The notes: generated by a model not told the origin, from the letters alone. DNA of 64,000 nt from Paractinoplanes ferrugineus (GCF_016862195.1 NZ_BOMM01000003.1:1-64000), one strand, 5' to 3'. Numbered from the stretch's first letter, positions 35,146 to 43,865 are shown. Numbers and translations are program-made.

Positions 35146-35191
35146 GATCTGGCCCTCCTCTCCGGTCTCCCCGTTCGAAACTCTGCTTTCT

Positions 35192-35224
35192 CTATCTGAT
35201 GGATGGGAATAATGGATGAGATAG
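35192..35224. promoter_or_regulatory. Putative Rrf2 operator (33-bp dyad)
   Basis: Outer inverted repeat CTATCTGAT (35192-35200) with ATGAGATAG (35216-35224), eight of nine paired, flanking an AT-rich centre with GGAATA. Lies 47 bp upstream of the Rrf2 gene, in an unusually AT-rich patch. Confidence 0.5.
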
Positions 35225-35319
35225 GAGTGGTAGGTCAAGGCCCGATCCGCATGGCGGGACTCGGGCGGGTGATGTCCGGCTTGGTGACCTGCCGTCGCGA
35301 CCGGATACACGGAGCGCGC

Positions 35320-35331
35320 TAATGTCAGGTC
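35320..35331 (+). promoter_or_regulatory. Leaderless -10 element of the M16 pair
   Basis: TAATGT at 35320-35325 followed by 6 nt and the GTG at 35332. Confidence 0.5.
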
Positions 35332-36639
35332 GTGGCGCGCAGCAGAAAAATCCCCGCAACGAAGTACCCGGTCGAACGCTTCACGCTGGAGAACGGCTTG
35401 CGGGTCGTGCTCACGCCCGACCGCAGCGCTCCGGTGGTGGGGGTGGCCGTCGTCTACGACGTCGGCATCCGGTCCGAGCCCGAGGGGCGCACCGGCTTCG
35501 CCCACCTGTTCGAGCACCTGATGTTCCAGGGTTCGGAAAACCTGGAGAAACTCGCCCACTTCCGCCACGTGCAGGGGGCCGGGGGCACCTTCAACGGCTC
35601 CACCCACCTCGACTACACCGACTATTTCGAGGTGCTGCCGGCCGGCGCCCTGGAACGGGCGCTCTTCCTCGAGGCCGACCGCATGCGCGGCCCGCGGCTG
35701 ACCGAGGAGAACCTGCTCAACCAGATCGACGTGGTCAAGGAAGAGATCCGGGTAAACGTCCTCAACCGGCCCTACGGCGGGTTCCCCTGGCTCAAGCTGC
35801 CACCGGTGATGTTCGAGACGTTCCCCAACGCGCACGACGGCTACGGCTCGTTCGGTGACCTCGAGAGCGCCACGGTCGACGACGCCAAGGCCTTCTTCGA
35901 CCGCTACTACGCGGCCGGCAACGCCACCCTCGCCGTGGCCGGTGACTTCGACGTGGCCCAGGCGACCGCGATGATCCAGCGGCACTTCGGCGACGTACCG
36001 GCCCGGCCGGCGCCCAAGTTGCCGGATTTCGACGAGCCCGGCCTGACCGCCGAGCGCCGCGACACCTACACCGACCGGCTCGCCCCGATCGGCGGCGTGG
36101 CCAGCGCCTGGCGGGTGCCTGACCCGATCGGCGACTTCGCCGACTACCTGCCGTTCGTGGTGCTCGCCGAGGTGCTCACCGATGGCGAGGCGTCCCGGCT
36201 GGTCGAGCGGCTGGTCCAGCGTGACCGCTCGGTCACCAGCATCGGCGGCTACATCGGCTTCATGGGCGACGAGTTCGGCGTACGCAATCCGACCGCTCTT
36301 CTGCTGCAGGCGCACATGCCGCCCGGCGGTGACTCCGAGAAGGTCCTGCGCACGGTCGACGAGGAGCTCGACCGGCTGGTCCACGACGGCCTCACCCCGG
36401 GCGAGCTCGAGCGCACCCAGGCTCGTATCGCCACCCATCTGCTGCGCGACACCGACGCGGTGCTCGGCCGGGCGCTGCCGATGGCCGTGCTCGAGCTCCA
36501 GCGCGGGAACCCGGGGCTGCTCAACGATCTGCCGAAACTCATCGGTGAGGTCACCGAGGCCCAGATCGTCACCGCCGCGGCCACCCTGCGCCCCGATCAG
36601 CGCGCCACCGTCGAGGTCCTTCCCGGAGCTGCCGCATGA
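35332..36639 (+). CDS. M16-family zinc peptidase (catalytic)
   Basis: 435 residues. Inverted zinc motif HLFEH at residues 58-62 with downstream glutamates in EADRM and VVKEE. GGTFNGSTHLDYTDYFEVLP is the conserved substrate-side loop. Members process peptides or unfolded exported polypeptides. Pairs with the next gene, which lacks the zinc motif, in a 4-bp ATGA overlap, suggesting an obligate heterodimer as in mitochondrial-processing-type M16B enzymes. Confidence 0.9.
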   Translation: MARSRKIPATKYPVERFTLENGLRVVLTPDRSAPVVGVAVVYDVGIRSEPEGRTGFAHLFEHLMFQGSENLEKLAHFRHVQGAGGTFNGSTHLDYTDYFEVLPAGALERALFLEADRMRGPRLTEENLLNQIDVVKEEIRVNVLNRPYGGFPWLKLPPVMFETFPNAHDGYGSFGDLESATVDDAKAFFDRYYAAGNATLAVAGDFDVAQATAMIQRHFGDVPARPAPKLPDFDEPGLTAERRDTYTDRLAPIGGVASAWRVPDPIGDFADYLPFVVLAEVLTDGEASRLVERLVQRDRSVTSIGGYIGFMGDEFGVRNPTALLLQAHMPPGGDSEKVLRTVDEELDRLVHDGLTPGELERTQARIATHLLRDTDAVLGRALPMAVLELQRGNPGLLNDLPKLIGEVTEAQIVTAAATLRPDQRATVEVLPGAAA

Positions 36640-37949
36640 GCACCAAGACCCTGCCCGACCTGGTCCCCGACGCCAAGCTCAAGTTGCCCAAAGAGGTCGA
36701 GCGCACGCTGCCCAGCGGGCTGACCGTGATCGCCATCCGGCGCACCTCGGTGCCGCTGGTCGAGGTGCGGTTGCGGGTGCCGTTCAGCAAGGCTCCGCTG
36801 CCCCGGGCCACCCTGCTGTCCCAATCGCTGTTCACCGGCACCGGCACGATGTCGAGCGTCGACATCGCGGCCGAGCTGCAGAAGGTCGGCGGCGGGCTGT
36901 CCGCCGGCCTCGACCCCGACCGGCTGCTGGTCACCGGCAACGCGCTGGCCGGCGGGCTCGACCGGATGCTGGAGATCCTGGCCGCGGTGCTCACCGACCC
37001 GGCCTACCCCAAGCAGGAGGTGGTCACCGAGCGCGACCGCCTCGTCGACCACCTCCAGGTGGCACTCCAGCAGCCGGCTCATCTGGCCCGCACCGCCCTG
37101 CTCAAGCGCATGTACGGCAGCCACCCGTACGCGGTGCAGACCCCCGAGCCCGAGCAGATCCGGGCCGTCCGGCCGGCCGGACTGCGCAGCCTGCACGCCG
37201 ACCGGGTGAGCCCGACCGGTGCCGTGCTGGTGCTGGTCGGCGACATCAACCCGGAGAAGGCGATCGACGCCGCCGAGAAGGCGCTCGGCAGCTGGACCGG
37301 CCCCGGCCGCGACGAGAACCTGCCCGCCGCCCCGGCTCTCGAGCCCGGCCCGCTGCTGCTGGTGGACCGGCCCGGCTCGGTGCAGTCCTCGCTGCGGATG
37401 GCCCTGCCCGCGGTGCCGCGCACCGACCCGAGCTACGCACCGCTTCAGCTGGCCAACCTGATCTTCGGTGGCTACTTCTCGTCCCGCTGGGTGGAGAACA
37501 TTCGGGAGGACAAGGGCTACACGTACGGCCCGCACACCTCGATCGAGCACTACCTGGCCGGCTCGGCCCTGATGGTGGCGGCCGAGGTCGCCACCGAGGT
37601 GACCGGCCCGTCCCTGCTCGAGACGCTCTACGAGTTGGGCCGGATCGCCAGTCTGCCGCCCCGCGAGGAGGAGCTCGAGCAGGCCCGCCGCTACGCTCTC
37701 GGCACCCTGCGACTGGGCATGTCGACCCAGGCCGGTCTGGCCGGGCTGGCGAGCATGTACGCGAGCTTCGGCCTGCGCCTGGAACACCTGCGTGAGCACT
37801 CGGCGGCCCTGGCCGGCGCGACGCTCGACCAGGTGGCCGCGGCGGCGGCCGAGTTCATGGCTCCGTCCCGGGCGGTCACCGTCGTGCTCGGCGACGCCGC
37901 TCGGATTCAGGCGCCCCTGGCGGCGCTGACCACGATCGAGCCCGCGTGA
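36636..37949 (+). CDS. M16-family non-catalytic partner
   Basis: 437 residues. M16 fold (LPSGLTVIAIRRTSVPLVEVRLRVPF ... RWVENIREDKGYTYGPHTSIEH, including the R/Y pair) but the zinc motif position reads ATLLSQSLFTG, so no HxxEH. The RxxxxxxxGYTYG region of the second half is intact, which in M16B dimers completes the partner's active site. Translationally coupled to the catalytic subunit, and its GTGA end overlaps nudC. Confidence 0.87.
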   Translation: MSTKTLPDLVPDAKLKLPKEVERTLPSGLTVIAIRRTSVPLVEVRLRVPFSKAPLPRATLLSQSLFTGTGTMSSVDIAAELQKVGGGLSAGLDPDRLLVTGNALAGGLDRMLEILAAVLTDPAYPKQEVVTERDRLVDHLQVALQQPAHLARTALLKRMYGSHPYAVQTPEPEQIRAVRPAGLRSLHADRVSPTGAVLVLVGDINPEKAIDAAEKALGSWTGPGRDENLPAAPALEPGPLLLVDRPGSVQSSLRMALPAVPRTDPSYAPLQLANLIFGGYFSSRWVENIREDKGYTYGPHTSIEHYLAGSALMVAAEVATEVTGPSLLETLYELGRIASLPPREEELEQARRYALGTLRLGMSTQAGLAGLASMYASFGLRLEHLREHSAALAGATLDQVAAAAAEFMAPSRAVTVVLGDAARIQAPLAALTTIEPA

Positions 37950-38908
37950 CCATCCCGCCGGAGTTCGCCAGTGACGTTCCGCCGCTGGCCCGCAGCACCC
38001 TCGACCGGTCGGCGCTGCGCCGGCGCGACGACGCCTGGTTGGCCGACGCCTGGACGCGTGGTCAGGTGCTCGTCGTCGACCTGACCAAGGGCGGCCGGGC
38101 CCTGGTCGCCGACCGGCCGGACGGCGGGGCCGGACTGGTGCTGAGGCCGGCGGCCGAGGTGCCGGGCAGCGAGCACTGGTTCCTCGGGGTCGACCCGGAC
38201 GGCACCCCGCTCTGGACGGTGGCGGGGCCGTTGCCCGAGGTCGAGGGCACCCGGGCGGCCAGTCTTCGGGACGTCGGGCACCTGCTCGACGATCGGGACG
38301 CGGGGCTGTTCACGACCGCGGCCGCGCTCGGCAACTGGCACGCCAGCCACCAGTTCTCGCCGCGTACCGGTCTGCCCACCGAGGTGGTCGAGGCCGGTTG
38401 GGCGCGTAAGGACGCCGAGGGCAACACGATGTGGCCGCGCACCGACCCGGCGATGATCGTGCTGGTGCATGACGGCGCCGACGGGCCGGCCGGGCGGTGT
38501 CTGCTCGGGCACAACGCCACCTGGGGCACCGCGCCCGACGGGGTGCGCCGCTTCTCCTGCCTGGCCGGTTACGTCGAGCCGGGCGAGTCGGCCGAGGCGG
38601 CGGTCTGGCGCGAGGTGGCCGAGGAGGTGGGCATCGGGCTCTCCGCGCTGACGTACGCCGGAAGTCAGTCCTGGCCGTTCCCCGGCTCGCTGATGCTGGG
38701 CTTCCACGCCACCGCCGATCCCGACGCGCCGATCCACCTCGACCCCGAGGAGATCGACGAAGCCCACTGGTTCACGCGCGACGACGTGGCCAAGATGATC
38801 GCCGGCGATTTCGTTCACGCCGATACGGGCATCAAGATGAGCCTTCCTATGCGATCCTCTATCGCGTTCTACCTGATTGAGACTTGGTTGGGCGGTTTCG
38901 GCCGATAA
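37946..38908 (+). CDS. nudC: NAD(+) diphosphatase NudC, zinc site lost
   Basis: 320 residues. Nudix box GYVEPGESAEAAVWREVAEEVGI (about 208-230) and the NudC hallmark SQSWPFP (240-246). It hydrolyses NADH/NAD and, in E. coli, removes NAD caps from RNA. The region normally holding the four-Cys zinc ribbon (about residues 130-160) reads HQFSPRTGLPTEV, with Ser138 and Thr141 at the first CxxC and no later Cys pair, so the structural zinc is absent. GTG at 37946 overlaps the previous stop. Confidence 0.9.
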   Translation: MTIPPEFASDVPPLARSTLDRSALRRRDDAWLADAWTRGQVLVVDLTKGGRALVADRPDGGAGLVLRPAAEVPGSEHWFLGVDPDGTPLWTVAGPLPEVEGTRAASLRDVGHLLDDRDAGLFTTAAALGNWHASHQFSPRTGLPTEVVEAGWARKDAEGNTMWPRTDPAMIVLVHDGADGPAGRCLLGHNATWGTAPDGVRRFSCLAGYVEPGESAEAAVWREVAEEVGIGLSALTYAGSQSWPFPGSLMLGFHATADPDAPIHLDPEEIDEAHWFTRDDVAKMIAGDFVHADTGIKMSLPMRSSIAFYLIETWLGGFGR

Positions 38909-39010
38909 CGGATCGATATTGCTCGAAGTAGAGAAGTTTTCTGCTTCCGGAGTAACCAAAACGGGCCTCGACCGCGTCTCGAAAGACAAAGACCGAGAGG
39001 TGGATATTCG
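38909..39010. other. Gap between nudC and the dioxygenase
   Basis: 102 bp, lower in GC. A hairpin (38925-38932 pairing with 38940-38947, one U-G pair, 7-nt loop) may terminate the M16-nudC transcript. A ribosome binding site GAGAGGTGG precedes the dioxygenase ATG. Confidence 0.4.
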
Positions 39011-39904
39011 ATGACGCAGGTGGAAGCGCCCGCATGGACCTCCATGACGGAGGACGAGCGTGCCACGTTCGACCGGGATGGCATCCTCGTCGTGCCCGGG
39101 GTGCTCAGCGAGAGCGAGATCGAGAAGGGGCAGAGGGCGATCCAGGGCGCGTACGAGCGGGCTCAGGAGCCCGGCGGTCACGGGCTCAACGCGACCGGCG
39201 CCCTGCACCAGCTCTCCGCGGTGACCTCGGTCCCCGAGCTTGCCTACCTGATCGACCACCCGACCGCGTTCAAGTACATCTGGTCGCTGCTGGGGTGGAA
39301 CATTCACATCTACCACTCCCACGTGGACGTGCACCCGCAGATCCACGAGAAGCAGAAGGAGTGGTGGCACTGGCACCAGGACGGTGGCCGCCAGAACCGG
39401 GAGATCGAGACCGACCCCCGCCCGATGTTCTCGGTGAAGCTGGCGTTCTGGTTCTCCGACGTGAGCGAGACCGGTCGCGGCAACTTCACGGTGATCCCGG
39501 GCAGCCACAAGACCAACTGGCTCCCCGGCCCGCCGAGCCGTGGCGTGCCGTGGCCGCAGCCCGAGGGTGCCACCCAGATCACCGCCAACCCGGGTGACCT
39601 GGTCGTCTTCGACCGGCGCATCTGGCACGCCCGCTCCGACAACTACTCGCCCGTCACCCGCATGGGCGCGTTCTTCGGCTACACCCCGCGCTGGATCGCC
39701 GGTCGTGACGACACCGCCGGCCTGCCGCAGCAGGAGTGGTTCGACGGCCTCAACCCGGTGCAGAAGCAGCTGCTCGGCCACTGCCCCGAGGGCGACGGCA
39801 GCGGCGACCACGCCTGGGGCCACTACCCGGAGACCACGCCGCTCTACGGCGCTCTCAAGGAGCGGGGTCTGCTCGACTCCAGCATTCCGGCTCTCATCCC
39901 GTAG
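39011..39904 (+). CDS. PhyH-type Fe(II)/2-oxoglutarate dioxygenase
   Basis: 297 residues. Iron ligands H122 and D124 in WHQDGG and H206 in RRIWHARSDN; R217 is a likely 2-oxoglutarate anchor. Phytanoyl-CoA dioxygenase/ectoine hydroxylase superfamily; WHWHQDGGRQ and FTVIPGSHKTNWLP follow the pattern. The substrate is not evident: no ectoine, fatty acid or natural-product genes adjoin it. ATG at 39011 with a good ribosome binding site. Confidence 0.87.
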   Translation: MTQVEAPAWTSMTEDERATFDRDGILVVPGVLSESEIEKGQRAIQGAYERAQEPGGHGLNATGALHQLSAVTSVPELAYLIDHPTAFKYIWSLLGWNIHIYHSHVDVHPQIHEKQKEWWHWHQDGGRQNREIETDPRPMFSVKLAFWFSDVSETGRGNFTVIPGSHKTNWLPGPPSRGVPWPQPEGATQITANPGDLVVFDRRIWHARSDNYSPVTRMGAFFGYTPRWIAGRDDTAGLPQQEWFDGLNPVQKQLLGHCPEGDGSGDHAWGHYPETTPLYGALKERGLLDSSIPALIP

Positions 39905-39919
39905 GGCCCTTTCACCGGT

Positions 39920-39931
39920 TAGAGTCCGCAT
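39920..39931 (+). promoter_or_regulatory. Leaderless -10 element of the paralogous pair
   Basis: TAGAGT at 39920-39925, 6 nt, then the GTG start at 39932; no Shine-Dalgarno sequence. Confidence 0.5.
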
Positions 39932-40408
39932 GTGGGGCAAACCGGGACATTAGACAAAGCAGCGACCGCGGCGGGCCGGCTCATCCTCGAGGCAATGGGG
40001 GAGGAGCGCCCGGCGCGGTCGCTGTCTCGTCTCAACGACTCACCACGAGCCGTCCGCCTGCTGCGCGAGCTGTTCACCGTGGCGGTCCGCCGCAGTTTCG
40101 TCGGCCGTGATCCGCGAGATGTCACGCGGTACGTCCGCGACCTGCTCGAATATCAGACGCTGCCGGCCGGGGGCGAGCTCGCCCGCCAGGCCGAGGCGAT
40201 GATCCGCGGGGCCATCGGCGAGCCGGAACTGGCGCACGGGGTGCCCGAGCTGCGCCGCTTCGAGCTGATCTGCCACGTGATCGGCGACCTGACCCGGCCG
40301 CCCGGCGTGCCCGCGGCCGAGCTGTTCGCGCTGGTCGACCAGGCCGAGAAGCGGGTGGCCCGCTTCGACCGTCCGCGCAACCGTGTCGTCGGCCGGAGGT
40401 CGATGTGA
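39932..40408 (+). CDS. Unknown protein, paralogue of the next gene
   Basis: 158 residues, all-helical by appearance. The segment from about residue 38 (AVRLLRELFTVAVRRSFVGRDP ... RRFELICHVIGDLTRPPGVPAAELFALVDQAEKRVARF) aligns with the C-terminal domain of the downstream protein (VWEIAFGLVVRRRFEPDSP ... FASIADELALGDEELDAIVAEAEEKV). No enzymatic motif. Overlaps the next gene by 4 bp (GTGA), so the two are coupled and probably form a complex. Ends with a basic RPRNRVVGRRSM. Confidence 0.65.
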   Translation: MGQTGTLDKAATAAGRLILEAMGEERPARSLSRLNDSPRAVRLLRELFTVAVRRSFVGRDPRDVTRYVRDLLEYQTLPAGGELARQAEAMIRGAIGEPELAHGVPELRRFELICHVIGDLTRPPGVPAAELFALVDQAEKRVARFDRPRNRVVGRRSM

Positions 40409-41304
40409 GCAAGAACCGTCGCCGTTCCACGCAAAGCACCGCCGCGATCCGGGAGCAGCTGAGCGACACCGCCGGTACGTCGCCGACAGTGGCCGGGGGC
40501 CGTCGCCGATCACTCCAGCCCACTCCCGCGGCACCGTCGCTCGCGGCCGACGCGATCGAGGAGCCGGCGCCCGGCGCGAGCAACGGCCGCCGCCGGTCGA
40601 TCCCGCCGGCCGAGGCCGATCCGCACTGGGACGCGGAGGGGAACCGTCGCTCCGCAGCGGCGGAACCGCCGGCCGAGCGGGGCCGGCGTCGCCCCGCGCA
40701 GGGACAGCCGGAGGGCGCCGGCGCGCAGCCCCGGCTGGACCCGGCTGAGCCGGAGCGCGCGGGCCGAGGCCGCCGCCGGTCGGCACCGGATGCCGGGACG
40801 GCCGCGCCGGAGCCGAGCGCGGAGCACACCGTCGGGGCGCTCTCCGGACAACTGCCGCACGGCACGGAATACCGGGCCGGCGAGATCTCCACCGAGGCCG
40901 GGCGTTACCTGCGGCGGGCCGCGCGGGACGACGCGCCGGCCCGGTTCGGTGCGCCCACCGGTGCGGTGGACGACGCGGCCCGACAGGTGTGGGAGATCGC
41001 TTTCGGTCTTGTGGTGCGACGTCGCTTCGAACCGGACTCGCCGCTCGCCGAGATCAGCCGCACCGTGGCGACGGCGGTGCACGAACACGCGGCGGCGGGG
41101 CTGCCGGCACTCGACGCCGAGATGCTCGTGCGCCACGCGCTCGGCGAGATCGTCCCGGTCGGCGACCTTCCCGGCGACGTCCTGGTGGCCGTGCACCTGC
41201 TGCTCTTCGCGTCGATCGCGGACGAGTTGGCACTCGGTGACGAGGAACTCGACGCGATCGTCGCGGAGGCCGAGGAGAAGGTGTCGGCCCTCGTTCCGGC
41301 GTGA
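40405..41304 (+). CDS. Unknown protein with repeated RRRS motifs
   Basis: 299 residues. Residues 1-135 are disordered and carry a recurring (G/N)-(R)RR-(S/P) motif: KNRRRST, GGRRRSL, NGRRRSI, GNRRSA, GRRRPA and GRGRRRSA, spaced about 20-30 residues apart. Residues ~165-299 form an alpha-helical domain paralogous to the preceding protein. Basic repeats suggest nucleic acid or membrane binding, or serial Ser/Thr-kinase targets; that is inference. Followed by a strong terminator. Confidence 0.65.
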   Translation: MSKNRRRSTQSTAAIREQLSDTAGTSPTVAGGRRRSLQPTPAAPSLAADAIEEPAPGASNGRRRSIPPAEADPHWDAEGNRRSAAAEPPAERGRRRPAQGQPEGAGAQPRLDPAEPERAGRGRRRSAPDAGTAAPEPSAEHTVGALSGQLPHGTEYRAGEISTEAGRYLRRAARDDAPARFGAPTGAVDDAARQVWEIAFGLVVRRRFEPDSPLAEISRTVATAVHEHAAAGLPALDAEMLVRHALGEIVPVGDLPGDVLVAVHLLLFASIADELALGDEELDAIVAEAEEKVSALVPA

Positions 41305-41311
41305 AGACGAA

Positions 41312-41342
41312 GACCCCGCTCACGACGTACGTGAGCGGGGTC
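41312..41342. terminator. Bidirectional terminator
   Basis: Perfect 12-bp stem GACCCCGCTCAC (41312-41323) with GTGAGCGGGGTC (41331-41342) and a 7-nt loop, between the convergent RRRS gene and mrx1. Confidence 0.75.
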
Positions 41343-41357
41343 CTGATCTTGCAGGGG

Positions 41358-41600
41358 TTACGCGGCGAGAGCCGCGAGGTGTTCCTTGACCTGGATGATC
41401 GACGGGTTCGTCAGCGCCGAACCGTCGTCGAACTTCAGGGTCGGAACGGTCCGGTTACCGCCGTTGACGCTCTGCACGAACTCGGCCGACACCTCGTCCT
41501 GTTCGATGTCGACGACGTCATAGGCGATGCCCTCCCGGTCCAGCTGCGACTTGAGTCGGTGGCAGTAACCACACCAGGACGTCGAATACATGGTCAACAT
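41358..41600 (-). CDS. mrx1: Mycoredoxin/glutaredoxin-like protein
   Basis: 80 residues, thioredoxin fold with active site WCGYCHRLK (C10, C13), the pattern of mycoredoxin-1. cis-Pro is in RTVPTLKF. It reduces mycothiol mixed disulfides. ATG at 41600. Divergent from uvrD2; the same neighbourhood (mrx1, uvrD2, whiB7) is known in mycobacteria. mshB in this window makes part of its cofactor. Confidence 0.9.
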   Translation of the reverse strand: MLTMYSTSWCGYCHRLKSQLDREGIAYDVVDIEQDEVSAEFVQSVNGGNRTVPTLKFDDGSALTNPSIIQVKEHLAALAA

Positions 41601-41668
41601 CGGTCAGGATCCTCTCGGCTGGGTCACATGGCACTCCGCCCTGCGACATAACGTCGGACCGGAGTGCC

Positions 41669-43804
41669 ATGATTCCCGACGTGCTGAGTGATGCGGTGCT
41701 GGCCGGGCTCGACCCCGAGCAGCGGACGGCGGTGACCGCCCCGGCCGGGCCGGTCTGCATCCTCGCGGGCGCGGGCACCGGCAAGACCCGGGCGATCACC
41801 CACCGCATCGCTTACCGGACCCTCACCGGCGAGATCAGCCCCCGGCACGTGCTGGCCGTGACGTTCACCGCCCGAGCCGCCGCCGAGATGCGGGCCCGGC
41901 TCGGAGCGCTCGGGGCGACCGGCGTGCAGGCGCGCACCTTCCACGCTGCCGCCTTGCGCCAGTTGCGCTATTTCGCGCCCCGCTTGCTCGATGGCCGGGC
42001 GGTGCCCGAGCTGGTCGAGTCGAAGGTGCGGCTGATCGGTCTCGCCGCCGCCAAGGCCGGCGTGCGCGCCGACCGCACCGGCGCCCGGGACCTGGCCGGC
42101 GAGATCGAGTGGGCCAAGTCGTCGCTCGTCGAGCCCGCGGAGTACGCGGTGGCCGCCACCAAAGCGCACCGGGAGCCGCCGCACGAGCCGGCCAGGGTCG
42201 CCGAGGTCTTCGCCGCCTACGAGACCCTCAAGCGGCGCCAGGGCGTGATCGACTTCGAGGACATGCTGCGTGCCGTCGTGTGGGGCATCGAGGAACACGC
42301 CGACGTGGCCGACGAGATCCGCGCGCAGTACAGGCATTTCGTGGTCGACGAATATCAGGACGTCAACCCGCTCCAGCAGCGCCTGCTCGACGCCTGGCTG
42401 GGTGGTCGCGACGATCTCACAGTGGTCGGCGACGCGAGCCAGACGATCTATTCGTTCACCGGTGCCACCTCGGGCTACCTGATCGACTTCGCCCGGCAGC
42501 GGCGTGCGGCCGTGGTGGTCCGGCTGGTCCGTGACTATCGCTCGACCCCGCAGGTGGTCGGCCTCGCCAACGCGGTCATCCGGCAGGCGCGCGGCAACGA
42601 GGCCCGGCTCCGCCTCGAACTCGTCGGCCAGCGCCCGCCCGGCGCCGAGCCCGAACTGAAGATCTTCCCCGACGAGGCCGGGGAGGCCGCCGCGGTGGCC
42701 CGCCGGTGCCGCGAGCTGATCGCCGCCGGCACGCCGGCCAGCGAGATCGCTGTGCTGTTCCGCATCAACGCCCAGTCCGAGGCCTATGAGGAGGCGCTCG
42801 CCGAGGCCCAGGTGCCCTACATGGTGCGTGGCGCCGAGCGGTTCTTCGAACGGCCCGAGGTCCGGCAGGCGATGATCGCGTTGCGTGCGGCTGTGCGGTC
42901 CACGCCCGGCGAGACCCCGCTGGTGACCGCGGTGGTCGATGCGCTCGCCGCGACCGGCTGGGCGCGCGGGCAACCCCCGACCGGCGGTGCGGCGCGCGAG
43001 CAGTGGGAGGCGCTCGCGGCGCTGGTCACGCTGGCCGAGGAATATGAGAAAGCACCCGCACTCCTGCCGATCGGGCAGGCCGGTGCCGTGCAACGGGACG
43101 TCACGCTGTCCGCTTTCAACGACGAGCTGGCTCGCCGCGCCGAGCAGCAGCATGCCCCGACCCTGTCCGGTGTGACGCTCGCCTCACTGCACGCAGCCAA
43201 GGGCCTCGAATGGGATGCGGTCTTCCTGGTGGGCCTCGCCGACGGCACTCTTCCGACGACGTACGCGAAGACGCCCGACCAGCTCGAGGAGGAGCGCCGG
43301 CTGCTCTACGTCGGGGTGACCCGGGCCCGCGAGTGGCTGTGGCTCTCCTACGGCCAGACACGGTCCGGCGGCGGCCGGGCGCGCCGTCCGTGCCGCTTCC
43401 TGCCGCAGCTGGAGCGGCATTCACCGACCGAACGGGCGGGTGCCGCCGACCGCAGTCGCAAACCCGACCGTAGGCGCTCTCAGGTGTCCTCCTGCCGCAT
43501 CTGCGGGGCCACCCTGCTGGCCGGCGCCGATCGCAAGCTGGGGCGCTGCCCGACGTGCCCCTCCGACCTCGATCAGGACCTGCTCGACCGCCTCACCGAG
43601 TGGCGTTCGGCGACCGCGGCCGAGCTCAAAGTTCCTGCTTATGTCGTGTTCACCGATGCGACGCTGGTGGCCCTGGCCGAGCGCCGGCCGTCGTCACCGG
43701 CCGAGTTGCTGGCGATCGCCGGGATCGGGCCGCGCAAGCTCGGCCAGTACGGCGCCGCGGTCTTTGCTCTCGTGGGCGGCACCACACCCGACACGGCCTC
43801 GTAA
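41669..43804 (+). CDS. uvrD2: ATP-dependent DNA helicase UvrD2
   Basis: 711 residues. Walker A LAGAGTGKTR (about 32-41), VVDEYQDVNPLQQ, VVGDASQTIYSFTGA, VRLVRDYRS and LHAAKGLEWDAVFLVGL. After the motor comes a CRICGATLL..GRCPTCPSDL tetracysteine motif (about residue 608-630) and a C-terminal HRDC domain (about 635-705, PAYVVFTDATLVALAERRP). This architecture is specific to actinobacterial UvrD2. ATG at 41669 with CCGGAG upstream. Confidence 0.93.
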   Translation: MIPDVLSDAVLAGLDPEQRTAVTAPAGPVCILAGAGTGKTRAITHRIAYRTLTGEISPRHVLAVTFTARAAAEMRARLGALGATGVQARTFHAAALRQLRYFAPRLLDGRAVPELVESKVRLIGLAAAKAGVRADRTGARDLAGEIEWAKSSLVEPAEYAVAATKAHREPPHEPARVAEVFAAYETLKRRQGVIDFEDMLRAVVWGIEEHADVADEIRAQYRHFVVDEYQDVNPLQQRLLDAWLGGRDDLTVVGDASQTIYSFTGATSGYLIDFARQRRAAVVVRLVRDYRSTPQVVGLANAVIRQARGNEARLRLELVGQRPPGAEPELKIFPDEAGEAAAVARRCRELIAAGTPASEIAVLFRINAQSEAYEEALAEAQVPYMVRGAERFFERPEVRQAMIALRAAVRSTPGETPLVTAVVDALAATGWARGQPPTGGAAREQWEALAALVTLAEEYEKAPALLPIGQAGAVQRDVTLSAFNDELARRAEQQHAPTLSGVTLASLHAAKGLEWDAVFLVGLADGTLPTTYAKTPDQLEEERRLLYVGVTRAREWLWLSYGQTRSGGGRARRPCRFLPQLERHSPTERAGAADRSRKPDRRRSQVSSCRICGATLLAGADRKLGRCPTCPSDLDQDLLDRLTEWRSATAAELKVPAYVVFTDATLVALAERRPSSPAELLAIAGIGPRKLGQYGAAVFALVGGTTPDTAS

Positions 43805-43835
43805 AAAAACTTTGAAAACTAGTCCGTTAATTCGT

Positions 43836-43865
43836 TTGCCCTCGCTTGCGCGAGAGGCTTAGCCT
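43836..43865 (+). promoter_or_regulatory. Putative whiB7 promoter
   Basis: TTGCCC (43836-43841), 18-bp spacer, TAGCCT (43860-43865). The -35 is preceded by an AT-rich block (TTAATT at 43827-43832, and further up a run of seven A), which fits the known preference of WhiB7 for AT-rich DNA beside -35; autoregulation is therefore likely. Confidence 0.5.
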
